Assembly: GCF_016901225.1 (NCBI RefSeq)
Contig: NZ_JAFEUL010000002.1
Location: 310,001-374,000 of the forward strand
Reading direction: 5' to 3'
DNA: 64,000 bases
Source of the DNA: Actibacterium sp. 188UL27-1
Lineage (GTDB): Bacteria > Pseudomonadota > Alphaproteobacteria > Rhodobacterales > Rhodobacteraceae
Position numbers and translations under genes: made by a program. The notes beneath the pieces were generated by a model that was not told the DNA's origin, searched no databases, and saw only the letters and a program-made list of their open reading frames with translations. Below, piece by piece: positions 46,273 to 56,111 of this stretch. The first letter of the stretch is position 1; every line of letters begins with the position of its first letter.

Positions 46273-48990
46273 CTATTCGGCGGCTGCAGGCGGGCTTTTC
46301 GAGGTTTTCCTGGCGGCCGCCTTTTTCGCGGCAGGTTTCTTGGCCGCGGCCTTCTTCTTTGGTGCGGCCTTCTTGCGGGTGCCCTTGGTGGCGGCCTTTG
46401 CGTCGATTAACTCCACCGCCTGTGCCATGGTCACCTGGTCCGGTTCGGTTTCTTTCGGCAGGGTCGCGTTGATTTTGTCCCATTTGACGTAAGGACCATA
46501 CCGGCCTTTCATGACGTTGACCGGCCCGCCGAGCTCTGGATGTTCGCCCAATTCGCGCAACGGCGTGGCGGGGGCGGGTTTGCCGCGCTTGGGTTTGGAG
46601 GCCAGAACCTCCACCGCGCGGTTCATCCCGATGGTAAAGACATCCTCGACCTCCTCAAGATTGGCATTGGTGCCGCCCTTGTGGCTGATCGTCTCTGCAT
46701 GTTTCAGGTAGGGGCCATAGCGCCCGATATTGGACCAGATCATCACACCATCTTCGGGATGGGGTCCGATCTCGCGGGGCAGAGCCAGCAGTTTCAGCGC
46801 ACCTTCCAGCTCAACCTCTTCCGGCGTCCATCCTTTGGGGATCGACTGACGGGGTGGTTTCTTGTTTTCCTCCGTCACATCGCCGCGCTGGACGTAAGGC
46901 CCGAACCGGCCCTTGAAGGCATAGATTTTGTCGCCTGCATCATCGCCCAAATGCTTGCCTTCGGGGGGGATGCCGCCTTTGGCATCTTCGCCCTCCACCG
47001 GCGGGCCAAAAGCGCGGGTGTAGCGACATTCGGGGTAGTTCGAACAACCGATAAACGCCCCGCCTGACCGTGCCGTGCGCATGGAAAGCCGCCCAACCTC
47101 GCAATTGGGGCAGAGGCGCGGGTCGCTGCCATTCTCCTTGGGCGGGAAGAGATGCGGTTCTAAGACCTCGTTGATCTTTTCCAGCACCTCGGTGATACGA
47201 AGTTCGGCGGTTTCGGCGATGGCGGCTGAAAAATCGCGCCAGAACTTGGACAGCACTTCCTTATAGTCGGCATCGCCAGCCGAGACATGGTCAAGCTCCT
47301 CCTCCAGCCCGGCGGTGAAGTCATAGCCCACATATTGCCTGAAGTAGTTCATCAGGAAGGCCGTGACCAAGCGGCCCTTATCCTCTGGGATCAGGCGGTT
47401 CTTGTCCTTGCGAACATATTCGCGGTCCTGGATCGTGGTGACGATGCTGGCATAGGTGGAGGGGCGACCGATGCCCAACTCTTCCATCCGCTTGACCAAG
47501 GTTGCCTCGGTATAGCGGGGCGGGGGCTGAGTGAAGGACTGACTGCCCAAGGTGGTGGCATCGGCAGACATAACGGCGCTGCCGGTTTTGCGAATGTCAT
47601 CGCCGGTGGGCGTGCCCTCTGATTTGGCGAAATCGGCAGTGTAGGCGCCCGCAGCCGGTTTCATCGCGTCGCCTTGGGCCATCTGGGGCAGGCGGCGGTC
47701 ATCGTCATCGGCGCTATCGTCGTCGCGGCCTTCTTCATAGATCTTGAGGAACCCATCAAACATCACGACCTGACCCGTGGCGCGCAATTCGACCTGACCG
47801 TCCGCAGACCCAATATCGACCGTCGTGCGTTCCAGTCGGGCCGCCGACATCTGGCTGGCCAGGGTTCGCTTCCAGATCAGGTCATAGAGCTTGCGTTGAT
47901 CGGGATCCGTCAGTTTGAGCGCATCGGCATCGCTGGTCATATCTGTGGGGCGGATGCATTCATGGGCCTCTTGTGCGTTCTTGGCCTTGTTTTTGTAGAT
48001 GCGGGGCTTTTCGGGGACGTATTTGTCGCCAAATCGCGCGGTGATCGCGTCGCGGGCATCCGTCACGGCCTCGGGCGCCATATCGATTCCGTCGGTCCGC
48101 ATGTAGGTTATGTGACCGGCTTCATACAGGCGCTGCGCAACGCTCATCGTCTGGCGCGCGCCCATGCCAAACTTGCGGCTGGCCTCCTGCTGGAGGGTCG
48201 AGGTCATGAACGGGGCAGAGGGGTTGCGATTGGCGGGTTTGGCCTCGACCGATTTGATGCTGAGCGCGCGCGAGGTGATGGCCTGCACCGCCAACTCGGC
48301 GGCGGCCTGGGTCGGGATGTCGTAGCGGTCCAGCTTCTGGCCACCCAGCACAGTCAGGCGGGCCTCGACGCTTTGACCGCGCGGCGTGTCGAGCATCGCG
48401 CGCACCTGCCAGTATTCGCGCGGCTTGAACGCCTCAATCTCCATCTCCCGCTCGACGATCAGACGCAGGCAAACCGATTGTACCCGACCCGCCGATTTCG
48501 CGCCCGGCAGCTTGCGCCACAGGACCGGCGACAGGTTGAAGCCGACCAGATAGTCCAGTGCCCGGCGGGCCAGATAAGCTTCCACCAGTTCCATATCGAC
48601 CTGGCGGGGATTTTTCATCGCCTCGGTCACGGCGGTCTTGGTAATCGCGTTGAACACCACGCGGCTGACGGGGGTGTCCTTCTTGATCGCCTTGCGGTTC
48701 CGCAGCGCCTCCTCAAGGTGCCAACTGATCGCCTCTCCCTCGCGATCCGGGTCGGTGGCGAGGATCAGGGCGTTATCATCTTTCAGCGCATCGGCGATGG
48801 CTTTGACATGCTTGCGGCTGTCGATCGCGATCTCCCATTTCATCGCGAAATCATGGTCGGTATCGACTGATCCGTCCTTGGGCGGCAAGTCGCGGACATG
48901 GCCGTATGACGCCAGAACGGTGAAATCGCTGCCGAGATATTTGTTGATTGTCTTGGCCTTAGCAGGCGACTCGACGACGACGACGGGCAT
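46273..48990 (-). CDS. topA: DNA topoisomerase I
   Basis: 905 aa. Type IA topoisomerase relaxing negative supercoils. TOPRIM at the N-terminus (VVVVESPAKAKTINKYLG, DPDREGEAISWHL), catalytic Tyr in GHITYMRTDG (about 305), a Cys4 zinc ribbon (CPNCEVGRLSMRT, GCSNYPEC), several C-terminal repeat domains (RFGPYVQ, RYGPYLKH, RYGPYVKW) and a lysine/alanine-rich tail. AAGGAAG lies before the ATG. Downstream of dprA in the common alphaproteobacterial order. Confidence 0.97.
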   Translation of the reverse strand: MPVVVVESPAKAKTINKYLGSDFTVLASYGHVRDLPPKDGSVDTDHDFAMKWEIAIDSRKHVKAIADALKDDNALILATDPDREGEAISWHLEEALRNRKAIKKDTPVSRVVFNAITKTAVTEAMKNPRQVDMELVEAYLARRALDYLVGFNLSPVLWRKLPGAKSAGRVQSVCLRLIVEREMEIEAFKPREYWQVRAMLDTPRGQSVEARLTVLGGQKLDRYDIPTQAAAELAVQAITSRALSIKSVEAKPANRNPSAPFMTSTLQQEASRKFGMGARQTMSVAQRLYEAGHITYMRTDGIDMAPEAVTDARDAITARFGDKYVPEKPRIYKNKAKNAQEAHECIRPTDMTSDADALKLTDPDQRKLYDLIWKRTLASQMSAARLERTTVDIGSADGQVELRATGQVVMFDGFLKIYEEGRDDDSADDDDRRLPQMAQGDAMKPAAGAYTADFAKSEGTPTGDDIRKTGSAVMSADATTLGSQSFTQPPPRYTEATLVKRMEELGIGRPSTYASIVTTIQDREYVRKDKNRLIPEDKGRLVTAFLMNYFRQYVGYDFTAGLEEELDHVSAGDADYKEVLSKFWRDFSAAIAETAELRITEVLEKINEVLEPHLFPPKENGSDPRLCPNCEVGRLSMRTARSGGAFIGCSNYPECRYTRAFGPPVEGEDAKGGIPPEGKHLGDDAGDKIYAFKGRFGPYVQRGDVTEENKKPPRQSIPKGWTPEEVELEGALKLLALPREIGPHPEDGVMIWSNIGRYGPYLKHAETISHKGGTNANLEEVEDVFTIGMNRAVEVLASKPKRGKPAPATPLRELGEHPELGGPVNVMKGRYGPYVKWDKINATLPKETEPDQVTMAQAVELIDAKAATKGTRKKAAPKKKAAAKKPAAKKAAARKTSKSPPAAAE

Positions 48991-49131
48991 GGAACTTCTT
49001 CCTTGGACAAAAGGGCCTCAAGCCGCGATAGATGTGAGCGCCCATGGCGGCTTGTCAACCGCCGACATGCGATCCGGGGTCGGGGCGGGCCGTTTTTGGC
49101 TGGGCTGACGCTGCAATGGGCAGGTTGGTTT

Positions 49132-50259
49132 TCAATTCAGCCGGGCCAGCAGCCCGCCTGGTTGACGCCCGATTGTGCCGTCAAGTTCCAGCGCCAAAAG
49201 CGCGCTTGCCAAGGCCTGAGGGGGCAACTTCAGATCACGGGCCAATTGATCTTCGGCGACGGGGGCGTGGCCGACCATTTGCAGGATGTGGTCGCGGATG
49301 GGGCCATCTGTCTGGGTGATTTTTGGGGCGACAGGCGCAGGTATAGGCGACGGAACGGTCGGTTGCGCGATCGGGCCGAGGGACGCGATGATATCCTTTG
49401 CATCCCGAACCAAGGTTGCGCCGTCACGGATCAGCAGGTTGCACCCCGAAGCCCGCGCATCCAAGGGGTGGCCGGGCACGGCCAGGACCTCCCGCCCTTG
49501 ATCCAGCGCGTTGCGGGCGGTGATCAGGCTGCCCGATTTGGTCGCCGCCTCCACCACGATCACGGCTTGTGACAGGCCCGAAATAATGCGGTTCCGTTTC
49601 GGGAAATGACGGGCCATCGGTTGCAGGCCCGGTGGCTGCTCTGACAGGACCAGACCGGTCTCTGCGATCTTGGCCGTTAGATCCGCGTTTTCGGCAGGGT
49701 ATATGATGTCGATGCCACCTGCGACGACAGCGATTGTGCCGGTGTCCAGCGACGCTTCATGAACGGCGCGGTCGATCCCGCGCGCCAGGCCCGAAACGGT
49801 GATGAAGCCCGCCGCGCCCAGATTCCGCGCAATCTGCCGTGCCATGCGCCCACCGGAAGAGGAGGCATTGCGCGCACCGACCAGAGCGAGGGCAGGGCGG
49901 GTCAACATCTCAACCCGCCCCAGGGCCCAAAGGACCGGCGGGGCATCGGGCAAATCCATCAATGTGGTGGGGTAGCCTGCACATCCGTGGAACAGCGGCT
50001 GTGCGCCCGCCTTGCGTCCCATCGACAATTCCTTGGCCACGACGGGGAGCGGGCAGATCGTGTAGCGGTCGACACCAGCATTGGCGGCAATGCCCGGTAA
50101 CAGATCCAATGCTGCCTGCGGGTCAAACCCCGTCTCTGCCATCAATCGGTGGAAGGTGGCCGGGCCAACCCGGCGGGAGCGTAAGAGACGGAGCCACGAC
50201 AGCTTATCTTCTTCCGAGGTGGGTGGTGCGAGGGGGGGTGGGGAAGAAAACAAATCCAC
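49132..50259 (-). CDS. dprA: DNA-processing protein DprA
   Basis: 375 aa. Loads RecA on single-stranded DNA taken up during transformation. Rossmann-like core: ALVGARNASSSGGRMARQIARNL, TVSGLARGIDRAVHEASL, VVAGGIDIIYPAEN, SEQPPGLQPMARHFPKRNRIISGLS, AVPGHPLDARASGCNLLIRDGA, plus an N-terminal helix-hairpin (LLRSRRVGPATF) and C-terminal winged helix (DHILQMVGHAPVAEDQLARDL). GTG 50259 (MDLFSS) fits the family; the frame reaches to 50466. Confidence 0.92.
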   Translation of the reverse strand: MDLFSSPPPLAPPTSEEDKLSWLRLLRSRRVGPATFHRLMAETGFDPQAALDLLPGIAANAGVDRYTICPLPVVAKELSMGRKAGAQPLFHGCAGYPTTLMDLPDAPPVLWALGRVEMLTRPALALVGARNASSSGGRMARQIARNLGAAGFITVSGLARGIDRAVHEASLDTGTIAVVAGGIDIIYPAENADLTAKIAETGLVLSEQPPGLQPMARHFPKRNRIISGLSQAVIVVEAATKSGSLITARNALDQGREVLAVPGHPLDARASGCNLLIRDGATLVRDAKDIIASLGPIAQPTVPSPIPAPVAPKITQTDGPIRDHILQMVGHAPVAEDQLARDLKLPPQALASALLALELDGTIGRQPGGLLARLN

Positions 50260-50375
50260 GCCGTCGTCGCTCCGTCCGCTTACAAGAATCGTGTTTAAGC
50301 AGGACTGGTTAACGGCGGGTAAATTTACGGGGCGCGGGGCGTGCGCGTTTGAAAACTCTGGCGCCCCGCACCGGG

Positions 50376-51794
50376 TCAGGCGGCCGAACCGCCCACGGTC
50401 AGACCGCCGATCATGAGGGTCGGCTGACCCACACCCACCGGCACCCATTGACCGTTCTTGCCGCAATTCCCGATGCCGGGATCCAGCGCCATGTCGTTGC
50501 CGATGGCGCGGATCTGCTTGAGCGCCGTGGCCCCGTCGCCGATCAGGGTGGCGCCTTTGACCGGTGCACCGACCTTGCCATTTTCAACGCGGTAGGCCTC
50601 GGTGCAACTGAAGACGAACTTGCCGTTCGTGATATCGACTTGCCCGCCACCAAAGCCCACTGCGTAGATGCCATCCTTGAGATCGGCCAAGATATCGGCA
50701 GGTGCGCTGTCACCGCTCAACATGTAGGTGTTCGTCATGCGCGGCATCGGGATATGGGCAAAGCTTTGACGGCGGCCATTGCCCGTTGCGGCGACCCCCA
50801 TCAGCCGGGCATTTTGCCGATCCTGCATGTAATTGACCAGAACGCCATCTTCGATCAAAACGTTCTTGCCAGACGGCGTGCCTTCGTCATCGACGGTGAT
50901 GCTGCCACGTCGGTCGGGGATGGTGCCATCGTCTAGCACCGTCACGCCCTTTGAGGCGATCCGCTCCCCCATCAACCCGGAAAAGGCAGAGGTTCTCTTG
51001 CGGTTGAAATCACCTTCCAGCCCATGGCCGATTGCTTCGTGCAGCAGGATGCCGGGCCATCCGGGGCCAAGCACAACATCCATCACGCCGGCCGGGGCAG
51101 GCTCTGCCTTAAGGTTCACCAATGCGATGCGCAGCGCCTCGCGCGTCATCTTTTCCCAGCCGTCGCGGGCGATCAGACCATCGACGCCCAGCCGTCCTCC
51201 GCCGCCTGTGCCACCTTGTTCGCGGCGGCCATCTTCTTCGACGATGACGCTTACATTCAGACGGCTCATGGGGCGTGTATCCGCGACGCGGACGCCATCG
51301 GGGCGCAGGATCGTCACCTCCTGCAGGCTTGCTGCCAGGGTGGCGGAGACCTGAACCACGCGGCTGTCCAGTTCACGGGCGAATGCATCGATCTCTCGCA
51401 ATGTCTCGATCTTGACCGGGAAAGTCGCGCCCGCGATCGGATCGTCGTCGCCGTAGAGCTTGCGATTGGTGGCTTGCGGCGCTTCGGCCAATGTGCCGCC
51501 GCCCTCACCCACGGCCAGACGGGCAGTTTCAGCAGCGCGGCGCAGGGCCGTCTCGCTGATATCGGTCGAATGGGCGTAGCCTGCGGTTTCCCCGCGAACG
51601 GCCCGCAAGCCAAAGCCCTCCGATGCGTTATAGCTGGCCGTTTTGACCCGACCGTCGTCGAACGAGACGACTTCGGACCGACTGCGTTCCAGGAATAACT
51701 CCCCGTCATCGGCGCCCGCGGTGGCATCGCGCAACACTTTTAACGCGGTGGCCTCATCGACTTTGGTCTCAAATGGGCGGAAAGACTGGGTCAT
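50376..51794 (-). CDS. tldD: Metalloprotease TldD
   Basis: 472 aa. Partner of PmbA/TldE in a heteromeric protease that trims unfolded or modified peptides. Zinc motif HEAIGHGLEGD (HExxxH) at about residue 260, late conserved Cys in FVFSCTEAYRVENG, and the terminal MIGGLTVGG are diagnostic. Full length. Divergent from ctaC with a 164-base promoter gap; tldE is not here. Confidence 0.95.
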   Translation of the reverse strand: MTQSFRPFETKVDEATALKVLRDATAGADDGELFLERSRSEVVSFDDGRVKTASYNASEGFGLRAVRGETAGYAHSTDISETALRRAAETARLAVGEGGGTLAEAPQATNRKLYGDDDPIAGATFPVKIETLREIDAFARELDSRVVQVSATLAASLQEVTILRPDGVRVADTRPMSRLNVSVIVEEDGRREQGGTGGGGRLGVDGLIARDGWEKMTREALRIALVNLKAEPAPAGVMDVVLGPGWPGILLHEAIGHGLEGDFNRKRTSAFSGLMGERIASKGVTVLDDGTIPDRRGSITVDDEGTPSGKNVLIEDGVLVNYMQDRQNARLMGVAATGNGRRQSFAHIPMPRMTNTYMLSGDSAPADILADLKDGIYAVGFGGGQVDITNGKFVFSCTEAYRVENGKVGAPVKGATLIGDGATALKQIRAIGNDMALDPGIGNCGKNGQWVPVGVGQPTLMIGGLTVGGSAA

Positions 51795-51958
51795 TTGGGG
51801 TCCTTTGGTGGCGTCGCGGCTGAATGCCGCAAAGGGTGTGCTTGAACTTATTCATCCTAATATGGTTTGTGCCCGACAGGGAACAACGGGTTCGGCATGC
51901 TTGCGTGAACGGATCCATGGGAGTGGGCCAACATGGCCCCATCGAACAGGACGTGAGT

Positions 51959-52822
51959 ATGCACCTTTCCAGGATGATCGCCCGCGGAGCCGCCGCGCTG
52001 ACCACCATCAGCGTGGGTGGGATGGTTTTTGCGCAGGAAACCCCCAACGACCTTGAGGTGATCGGCAAACCCGCACCCGCCGGAATCGGATTTCAGGAAG
52101 CCGTCACCGAATTGGCGCGCGATCTGCAATGGCTGGATGGCATGGTCCTGGTGATCATCACTATCATCTCGTTGTTCGTGACCGGGTTGCTGGCCTATGC
52201 TGCCTGGGCGTTCAACTCATCCAAGAACAAAGAGCCGGCCACCTTCACGCACAATTCCCCGCTAGAGATTACGTGGACAGTCGTTCCGATCCTCATCCTT
52301 GTTTTCATTGGGGCGTTCTCTTTGCCGGTGCTGTTCAAACAGCAGGAAATTCCCGAAGCCGACGTTGTGATCAAGGCGACGGGGTATCAATGGTACTGGG
52401 GTTACGAATATCCCGAACATGAATTTGCCTTTGACAGCATCATGCTGCAGCGCGAAGAACTGGCTGACTACGGCTATACCGACGATACCTATCTGTTGGC
52501 GACTGACACGGCCATGGTGGTGCCTGTCAACAAAACGGTTGTCGTGCAGGTTACCGGCGGTGACGTGATCCACAGCTGGACAATCCCGGCCTTTGGCGTG
52601 AAGCAAGACGGCATTCCCGGCCGGATTGCCGAATTGTGGTTCAAGGCCGAGAAAGAAGGCGTTTATTTCGGACAATGCTCTGAGCTCTGCGGCATACAGC
52701 ACGCCTACATGCCCATCACGGTCAAAGTGGTCAGCGAAGAGGCCTATGCCAAATGGTTGGAAGGCGCGGTTGAGGAATACGCGGGCACATCGCCGAACGT
52801 CACCGTTGCCTCGGCTGACTAA
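51959..52822 (+). CDS. ctaC: Cytochrome c oxidase subunit II
   Basis: 287 aa. Carries the CuA centre that accepts electrons from cytochrome c. Signal peptide to about residue 26 (ISVGGMVFAQ), two transmembrane helices (about 62-86 and 104-124), GYQWYWGYEYPE, and the CuA ligands H205 (GDVIHSW), C240, E242, C244, H248, M251 in GQCSELCGIQHAYM. First gene of the oxidase assembly operon; ctaD (subunit I) lies elsewhere, as usual in Rhodobacterales. Confidence 0.96.
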   Translation: MHLSRMIARGAAALTTISVGGMVFAQETPNDLEVIGKPAPAGIGFQEAVTELARDLQWLDGMVLVIITIISLFVTGLLAYAAWAFNSSKNKEPATFTHNSPLEITWTVVPILILVFIGAFSLPVLFKQQEIPEADVVIKATGYQWYWGYEYPEHEFAFDSIMLQREELADYGYTDDTYLLATDTAMVVPVNKTVVVQVTGGDVIHSWTIPAFGVKQDGIPGRIAELWFKAEKEGVYFGQCSELCGIQHAYMPITVKVVSEEAYAKWLEGAVEEYAGTSPNVTVASAD

Positions 52823-52841
52823 GCGGGCTGGACCTGAATAG

Positions 52842-53783
52842 ATGACCGATGCCAGCCTTTACACAGTCCGCACCGACGATCCAGAGCTGAAGGATTACTT
52901 CAATCTCCTAAAGCCCCGGGTGATGTCACTGGTCGTATTTACAGCCTTGATCGGGTTGCTGGTTGCGCCTGTGGGCGTGCATCCGATGGTGGGGTTCACG
53001 GCCATTTTGTTCATCGCCATCGGCGCCGGAGCCTCAGGCGCGCTGAACATGTGGTGGGACGCCGATATTGACGCGGTTATGCGCCGGACGGCGAAACGGC
53101 CCATCCCTGCCGGTAAAGTCACGCCGGGAGAGGCTCTTGGCTTTGGCCTCGCGTTAAGCGGCCTGGCAGTCATCATGGTGGCGCTGGCCTCCAACCTGTT
53201 GGCGGCCGGCCTGCTGGCCTTTACCATCTTTTTTTATGTCGTGATTTACACGATGGGCCTGAAACGCTGGACGCCACAGAACATCGTGATCGGTGGTGCC
53301 GCGGGAGCATTCCCGCCAATGATCGGTTGGGTCGTGGCTACTGGCAGCGTTTCTGTAGAGGCGATCTGCATGTTCATGCTTATCTTCCTGTGGACGCCCC
53401 CACATTTCTGGGCCCTGGCCCTGTTCATGAAAGACGACTTCTCCAATGCAGGCGTTCCGATGCTGACCGTCACCCACGGTCATCCGTCGACACGCCGTCA
53501 TATCTTTGCCTATTCGGTTGTTCTGGCGATCTTTGCCGTGGGTATGGCATTCACCTCGATCGGTGGGCCGATCTACCTGCTGACTGCGCTGGTGCTGAAT
53601 GGCCTGTTCCTGCAGGGCGCTTGGCGGATCATGGCGCGGGACACTGAGATGGCCTTGGCAGATGACTATGCCATCGAGAAAAAAGTGTTCAAGCTGTCGC
53701 TGATCTATCTGTTCCTGCATTTCGGAGCTCTGTTTACGGATACGTTGTTGAAATCGCTAGGCCTTTGGGGAGGGTGGATATGA
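52842..53783 (+). CDS. ctaB: Protoheme IX farnesyltransferase
   Basis: 313 aa. UbiA-family membrane enzyme that converts heme b to heme O for the oxidase. Motifs: [39 protein letters not shown] (Asp-rich prenyl site), [24 protein letters not shown] and [26 protein letters not shown]. Nine helices. Overlaps the next ORF (ATGA). Confidence 0.96.
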   Translation: MTDASLYTVRTDDPELKDYFNLLKPRVMSLVVFTALIGLLVAPVGVHPMVGFTAILFIAIGAGASGALNMWWDADIDAVMRRTAKRPIPAGKVTPGEALGFGLALSGLAVIMVALASNLLAAGLLAFTIFFYVVIYTMGLKRWTPQNIVIGGAAGAFPPMIGWVVATGSVSVEAICMFMLIFLWTPPHFWALALFMKDDFSNAGVPMLTVTHGHPSTRRHIFAYSVVLAIFAVGMAFTSIGGPIYLLTALVLNGLFLQGAWRIMARDTEMALADDYAIEKKVFKLSLIYLFLHFGALFTDTLLKSLGLWGGWI

Positions 53784-53959
53784 TCCAGGTCGAACATGAA
53801 ATGCATCAACGCCGCCGCGGTCGCAATTTGGGTGTGGGTCTGTTGCTTGTCGGGCTGATCGGCATTGTCTTTGGCTTGTCGGTGGTGAAGGTCACCTTGG
53901 GCCATAACGTGGAAAAGTTTGACCACGTGCGCCGCCCGATGCTGGAGCAGACGGAATGA
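53780..53959 (+). CDS. Small single-helix protein of the cox operon (CoxF-like)
   Basis: 59 aa, one helix (about residues 16-38, [23 protein letters not shown]) and a soluble C-terminus [16 protein letters not shown]. Sits between ctaB and ctaG with four-base overlaps on both sides, the position held by small cytochrome oxidase assembly ORFs in other Rhodobacterales. Function inferred from position only. Confidence 0.8.
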   Translation: MIQVEHEMHQRRRGRNLGVGLLLVGLIGIVFGLSVVKVTLGHNVEKFDHVRRPMLEQTE

Positions 53960-54540
53960 TGGCACATCTTGATCCCAAGACGAAAACAGTGATGCAGGCC
54001 GCCAGTTTGGTCTTGGTCATGGGGGGGCTCGCCTGGGCTTCCGTCCCCTTTTACGATTGGTTTTGTCGGGTAACGGGATATGGCGGCACGACCAATACCG
54101 CTGATGCCGGATCCGACATCGTGCTGGACCGCGTGATCAAGGTGCGCTTCGATGCATCCAAGGAACGCGACATGCCGTGGCATTTCAAACCCATGCAGCG
54201 GTCGATGGATCTGCGCATCGGCGAAACCGGCCTGGCCTTTTACGAAGCCTACAATCCAACCGATGAACCCGTCGCCGGATCGGCCAGCTATAATGTGGCG
54301 CCCTTTGATGCGGGTTCCTATTTCGTGAAGATTGACTGCTTCTGCTTTGAGGAGCAGATTTTGCAGCCCGGCGAGCGGGTGCAGATGCCGGTGACCTTTT
54401 TCATCGACCCCGAACTGGTCGATGATCCGGACGCGAAATTCGCAAAGGCAGTGACCCTGTCCTACACGTTCTACCAGATTGACCTGCCGGAAGAGCAGGC
54501 CGCCCTCGCCGAAGATGGCGATGGCACGCAGCTACGATAA
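53956..54540 (+). CDS. ctaG: Cytochrome c oxidase assembly protein CtaG/Cox11
   Basis: 194 aa. Periplasm-facing copper chaperone delivering CuB to subunit I. One N-terminal helix (about 12-32), [45 protein letters not shown] with the CFCF copper motif, and [11 protein letters not shown] are diagnostic. Confidence 0.96.
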   Translation: MMAHLDPKTKTVMQAASLVLVMGGLAWASVPFYDWFCRVTGYGGTTNTADAGSDIVLDRVIKVRFDASKERDMPWHFKPMQRSMDLRIGETGLAFYEAYNPTDEPVAGSASYNVAPFDAGSYFVKIDCFCFEEQILQPGERVQMPVTFFIDPELVDDPDAKFAKAVTLSYTFYQIDLPEEQAALAEDGDGTQLR

Positions 54541-54556
54541 GCCGAAAGGGACGCCG

Positions 54557-55360
54557 ATGGCACACGAGAAGAACCACGATTACCATATTCTGCCGCCGTC
54601 CCTGTGGCCCTTTCTGGGCGCGCTCGGCGGGTTCATCATGCTGTTTGGCGCCGTCTTGTGGATGTCGCCCAACGTGTCGAACAACCAGCCGTTCGTTTTC
54701 CTGATCGGCCTCGCGCTGGTTCTGTACGTGATGTACGGCTGGTGGGCCGAAACGGTCGTTGAAAACCGGGTGGGTGACCATACACCGGTTGTGTTGATTG
54801 GCCTGCGCTACGGCTTCATCCTGTTCATCATGTCCGAGGTCATGTTCTTTGCGGCCTGGTTCTGGAGCTTCTTCAAACACGCGCTCTATCCGATGGACAC
54901 TTTCTCCGAAGGGCAGTGGCCACCCCCTTCGATCGAAGTTTTCGATCCCTGGCATCTGCCGCTGATCAACACGTTGATCCTGCTCTGTTCTGGCTGCGCC
55001 GCCACATGGGCGCACCACGCACTGGTCCACGAAAACAACCGCAAAGATATGGCAAATGGTTTGATCCTTGCCGTTGTTCTGGGCGTGATCTTCACCTTCT
55101 TTCAGGCCTATGAATACACCCATGCCGCGTTCGGTTTTGGCGGGAACATCTATGGCGCGAACTTTTTCATGGCGACCGGTTTTCACGGCTTCCATGTGAT
55201 CGTTGGCACCATCTTTCTGTTCATATGTTACCTGCGCTTGCGCCAGGGTCATTTCAGCCCGACCAACCATATGGGGTTCGAAGCGGCTGCTTGGTATTGG
55301 CACTTTGTCGACGTGGTTTGGCTGTTCCTGTTTGGTGCGATCTACATCTGGGGATCGTAA
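54557..55360 (+). CDS. ctaE: Cytochrome c oxidase subunit III
   Basis: 267 aa, seven transmembrane helices. Signature stretches [42 protein letters not shown] (conserved Glu), [21 protein letters not shown] and [13 protein letters not shown], ending [25 protein letters not shown] before ATG 54557. Followed by a terminator. Confidence 0.97.
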   Translation: MAHEKNHDYHILPPSLWPFLGALGGFIMLFGAVLWMSPNVSNNQPFVFLIGLALVLYVMYGWWAETVVENRVGDHTPVVLIGLRYGFILFIMSEVMFFAAWFWSFFKHALYPMDTFSEGQWPPPSIEVFDPWHLPLINTLILLCSGCAATWAHHALVHENNRKDMANGLILAVVLGVIFTFFQAYEYTHAAFGFGGNIYGANFFMATGFHGFHVIVGTIFLFICYLRLRQGHFSPTNHMGFEAAAWYWHFVDVVWLFLFGAIYIWGS

Positions 55361-55389
55361 CCGCCGTCCGGCAGTTCCATAGAAAAGAA

Positions 55390-55411
55390 GGGCGCGGCGA
55401 CGCGCCCTTTT
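55390..55411 (+). terminator. Rho-independent terminator between ctaE and surf1
   Basis: Stem GGGCGCG/CGCGCCC, loop GCGA, then TTTT, 30 bases after ctaE. An A-rich stretch precedes it. It may split the oxidase genes from surf1-thrC or attenuate them. Confidence 0.75.
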
Positions 55412-55428
55412 CCATTGGAGAACATATC

Positions 55429-56100
55429 ATGCGGTTCGTGATCCCCCTTCTGATTGGTCTGGCCGGTGTTGGCGTCTTGGGCTGGCTGGGGCAGTGGCAA
55501 CTGGACCGGCTCGCCTGGAAAGAAGGCATCCTGGCAGAGATCGAACAGCGGATTGTGGCGCCTCCCCAGGCGATCCCGGCCAAACCCGACCCGGAGGCTG
55601 ATCGCTTTCTGGCCATCCGCGCAACGGGGACCGTTCTGCCCGAAGAGGTCCATGTTCTGGTCTCGACCAAACAGCGGGGCGCGGGTTATCGTGTGATCTC
55701 TCCTTTCGTTACCAGCTATAATCGCCGGGTGTTGGTGGATCGCGGGTATATCCCGACCACGGGCAAGGACGTGCAGCGCCCCAAGATCGAAACCACGATT
55801 GTCGGCAACCTGCATTGGCCGGAGGAGCGCGACAGCTTCACCCCCGACGACGATGTCACTGGCAATATCTGGTTTGCGCGCGACGTGACCAAACTGGCCC
55901 GCCACCTCAACACCGATCCGGTCCTAATCATTGTGGCCGAAACCGGCGAAGCGGATCAGACAGTCACGCCACTGCCCGTATCAAGTGCCGGCATTCCAAA
56001 TGATCATTTTGGCTACGCCGTAACCTGGTTTGGTCTGGCGGCGGTTTGGGCGGGGATGACACTGCTCTGGCTCTGGCGTATGAGGCGTCGAACCGCCTGA
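55429..56100 (+). CDS. SURF1-family oxidase assembly protein
   Basis: 223 aa. Heme a insertion/assembly factor with helices at both ends (residues about 3-20 and 195-215). N-terminal LGWLGQWQLDRLAWKEGI, STKQRGAGYRVISPF, RRVLVDRGYIP and C-terminal NDHFGYAVTWFGLA are SURF1 signatures. Preceded by GGAGAAC. Its stop lies 12 bases before thrC. Confidence 0.93.
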   Translation: MRFVIPLLIGLAGVGVLGWLGQWQLDRLAWKEGILAEIEQRIVAPPQAIPAKPDPEADRFLAIRATGTVLPEEVHVLVSTKQRGAGYRVISPFVTSYNRRVLVDRGYIPTTGKDVQRPKIETTIVGNLHWPEERDSFTPDDDVTGNIWFARDVTKLARHLNTDPVLIIVAETGEADQTVTPLPVSSAGIPNDHFGYAVTWFGLAAVWAGMTLLWLWRMRRRTA

Positions 56101-56111
56101 AGGAGCGCCTG

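Noticed and set aside
51795-51958. Promoter boxes upstream of ctaC
   Set aside because: A TTGAAC and a TATGGT are present but only 13 bases apart, too close for a sigma-70 promoter.
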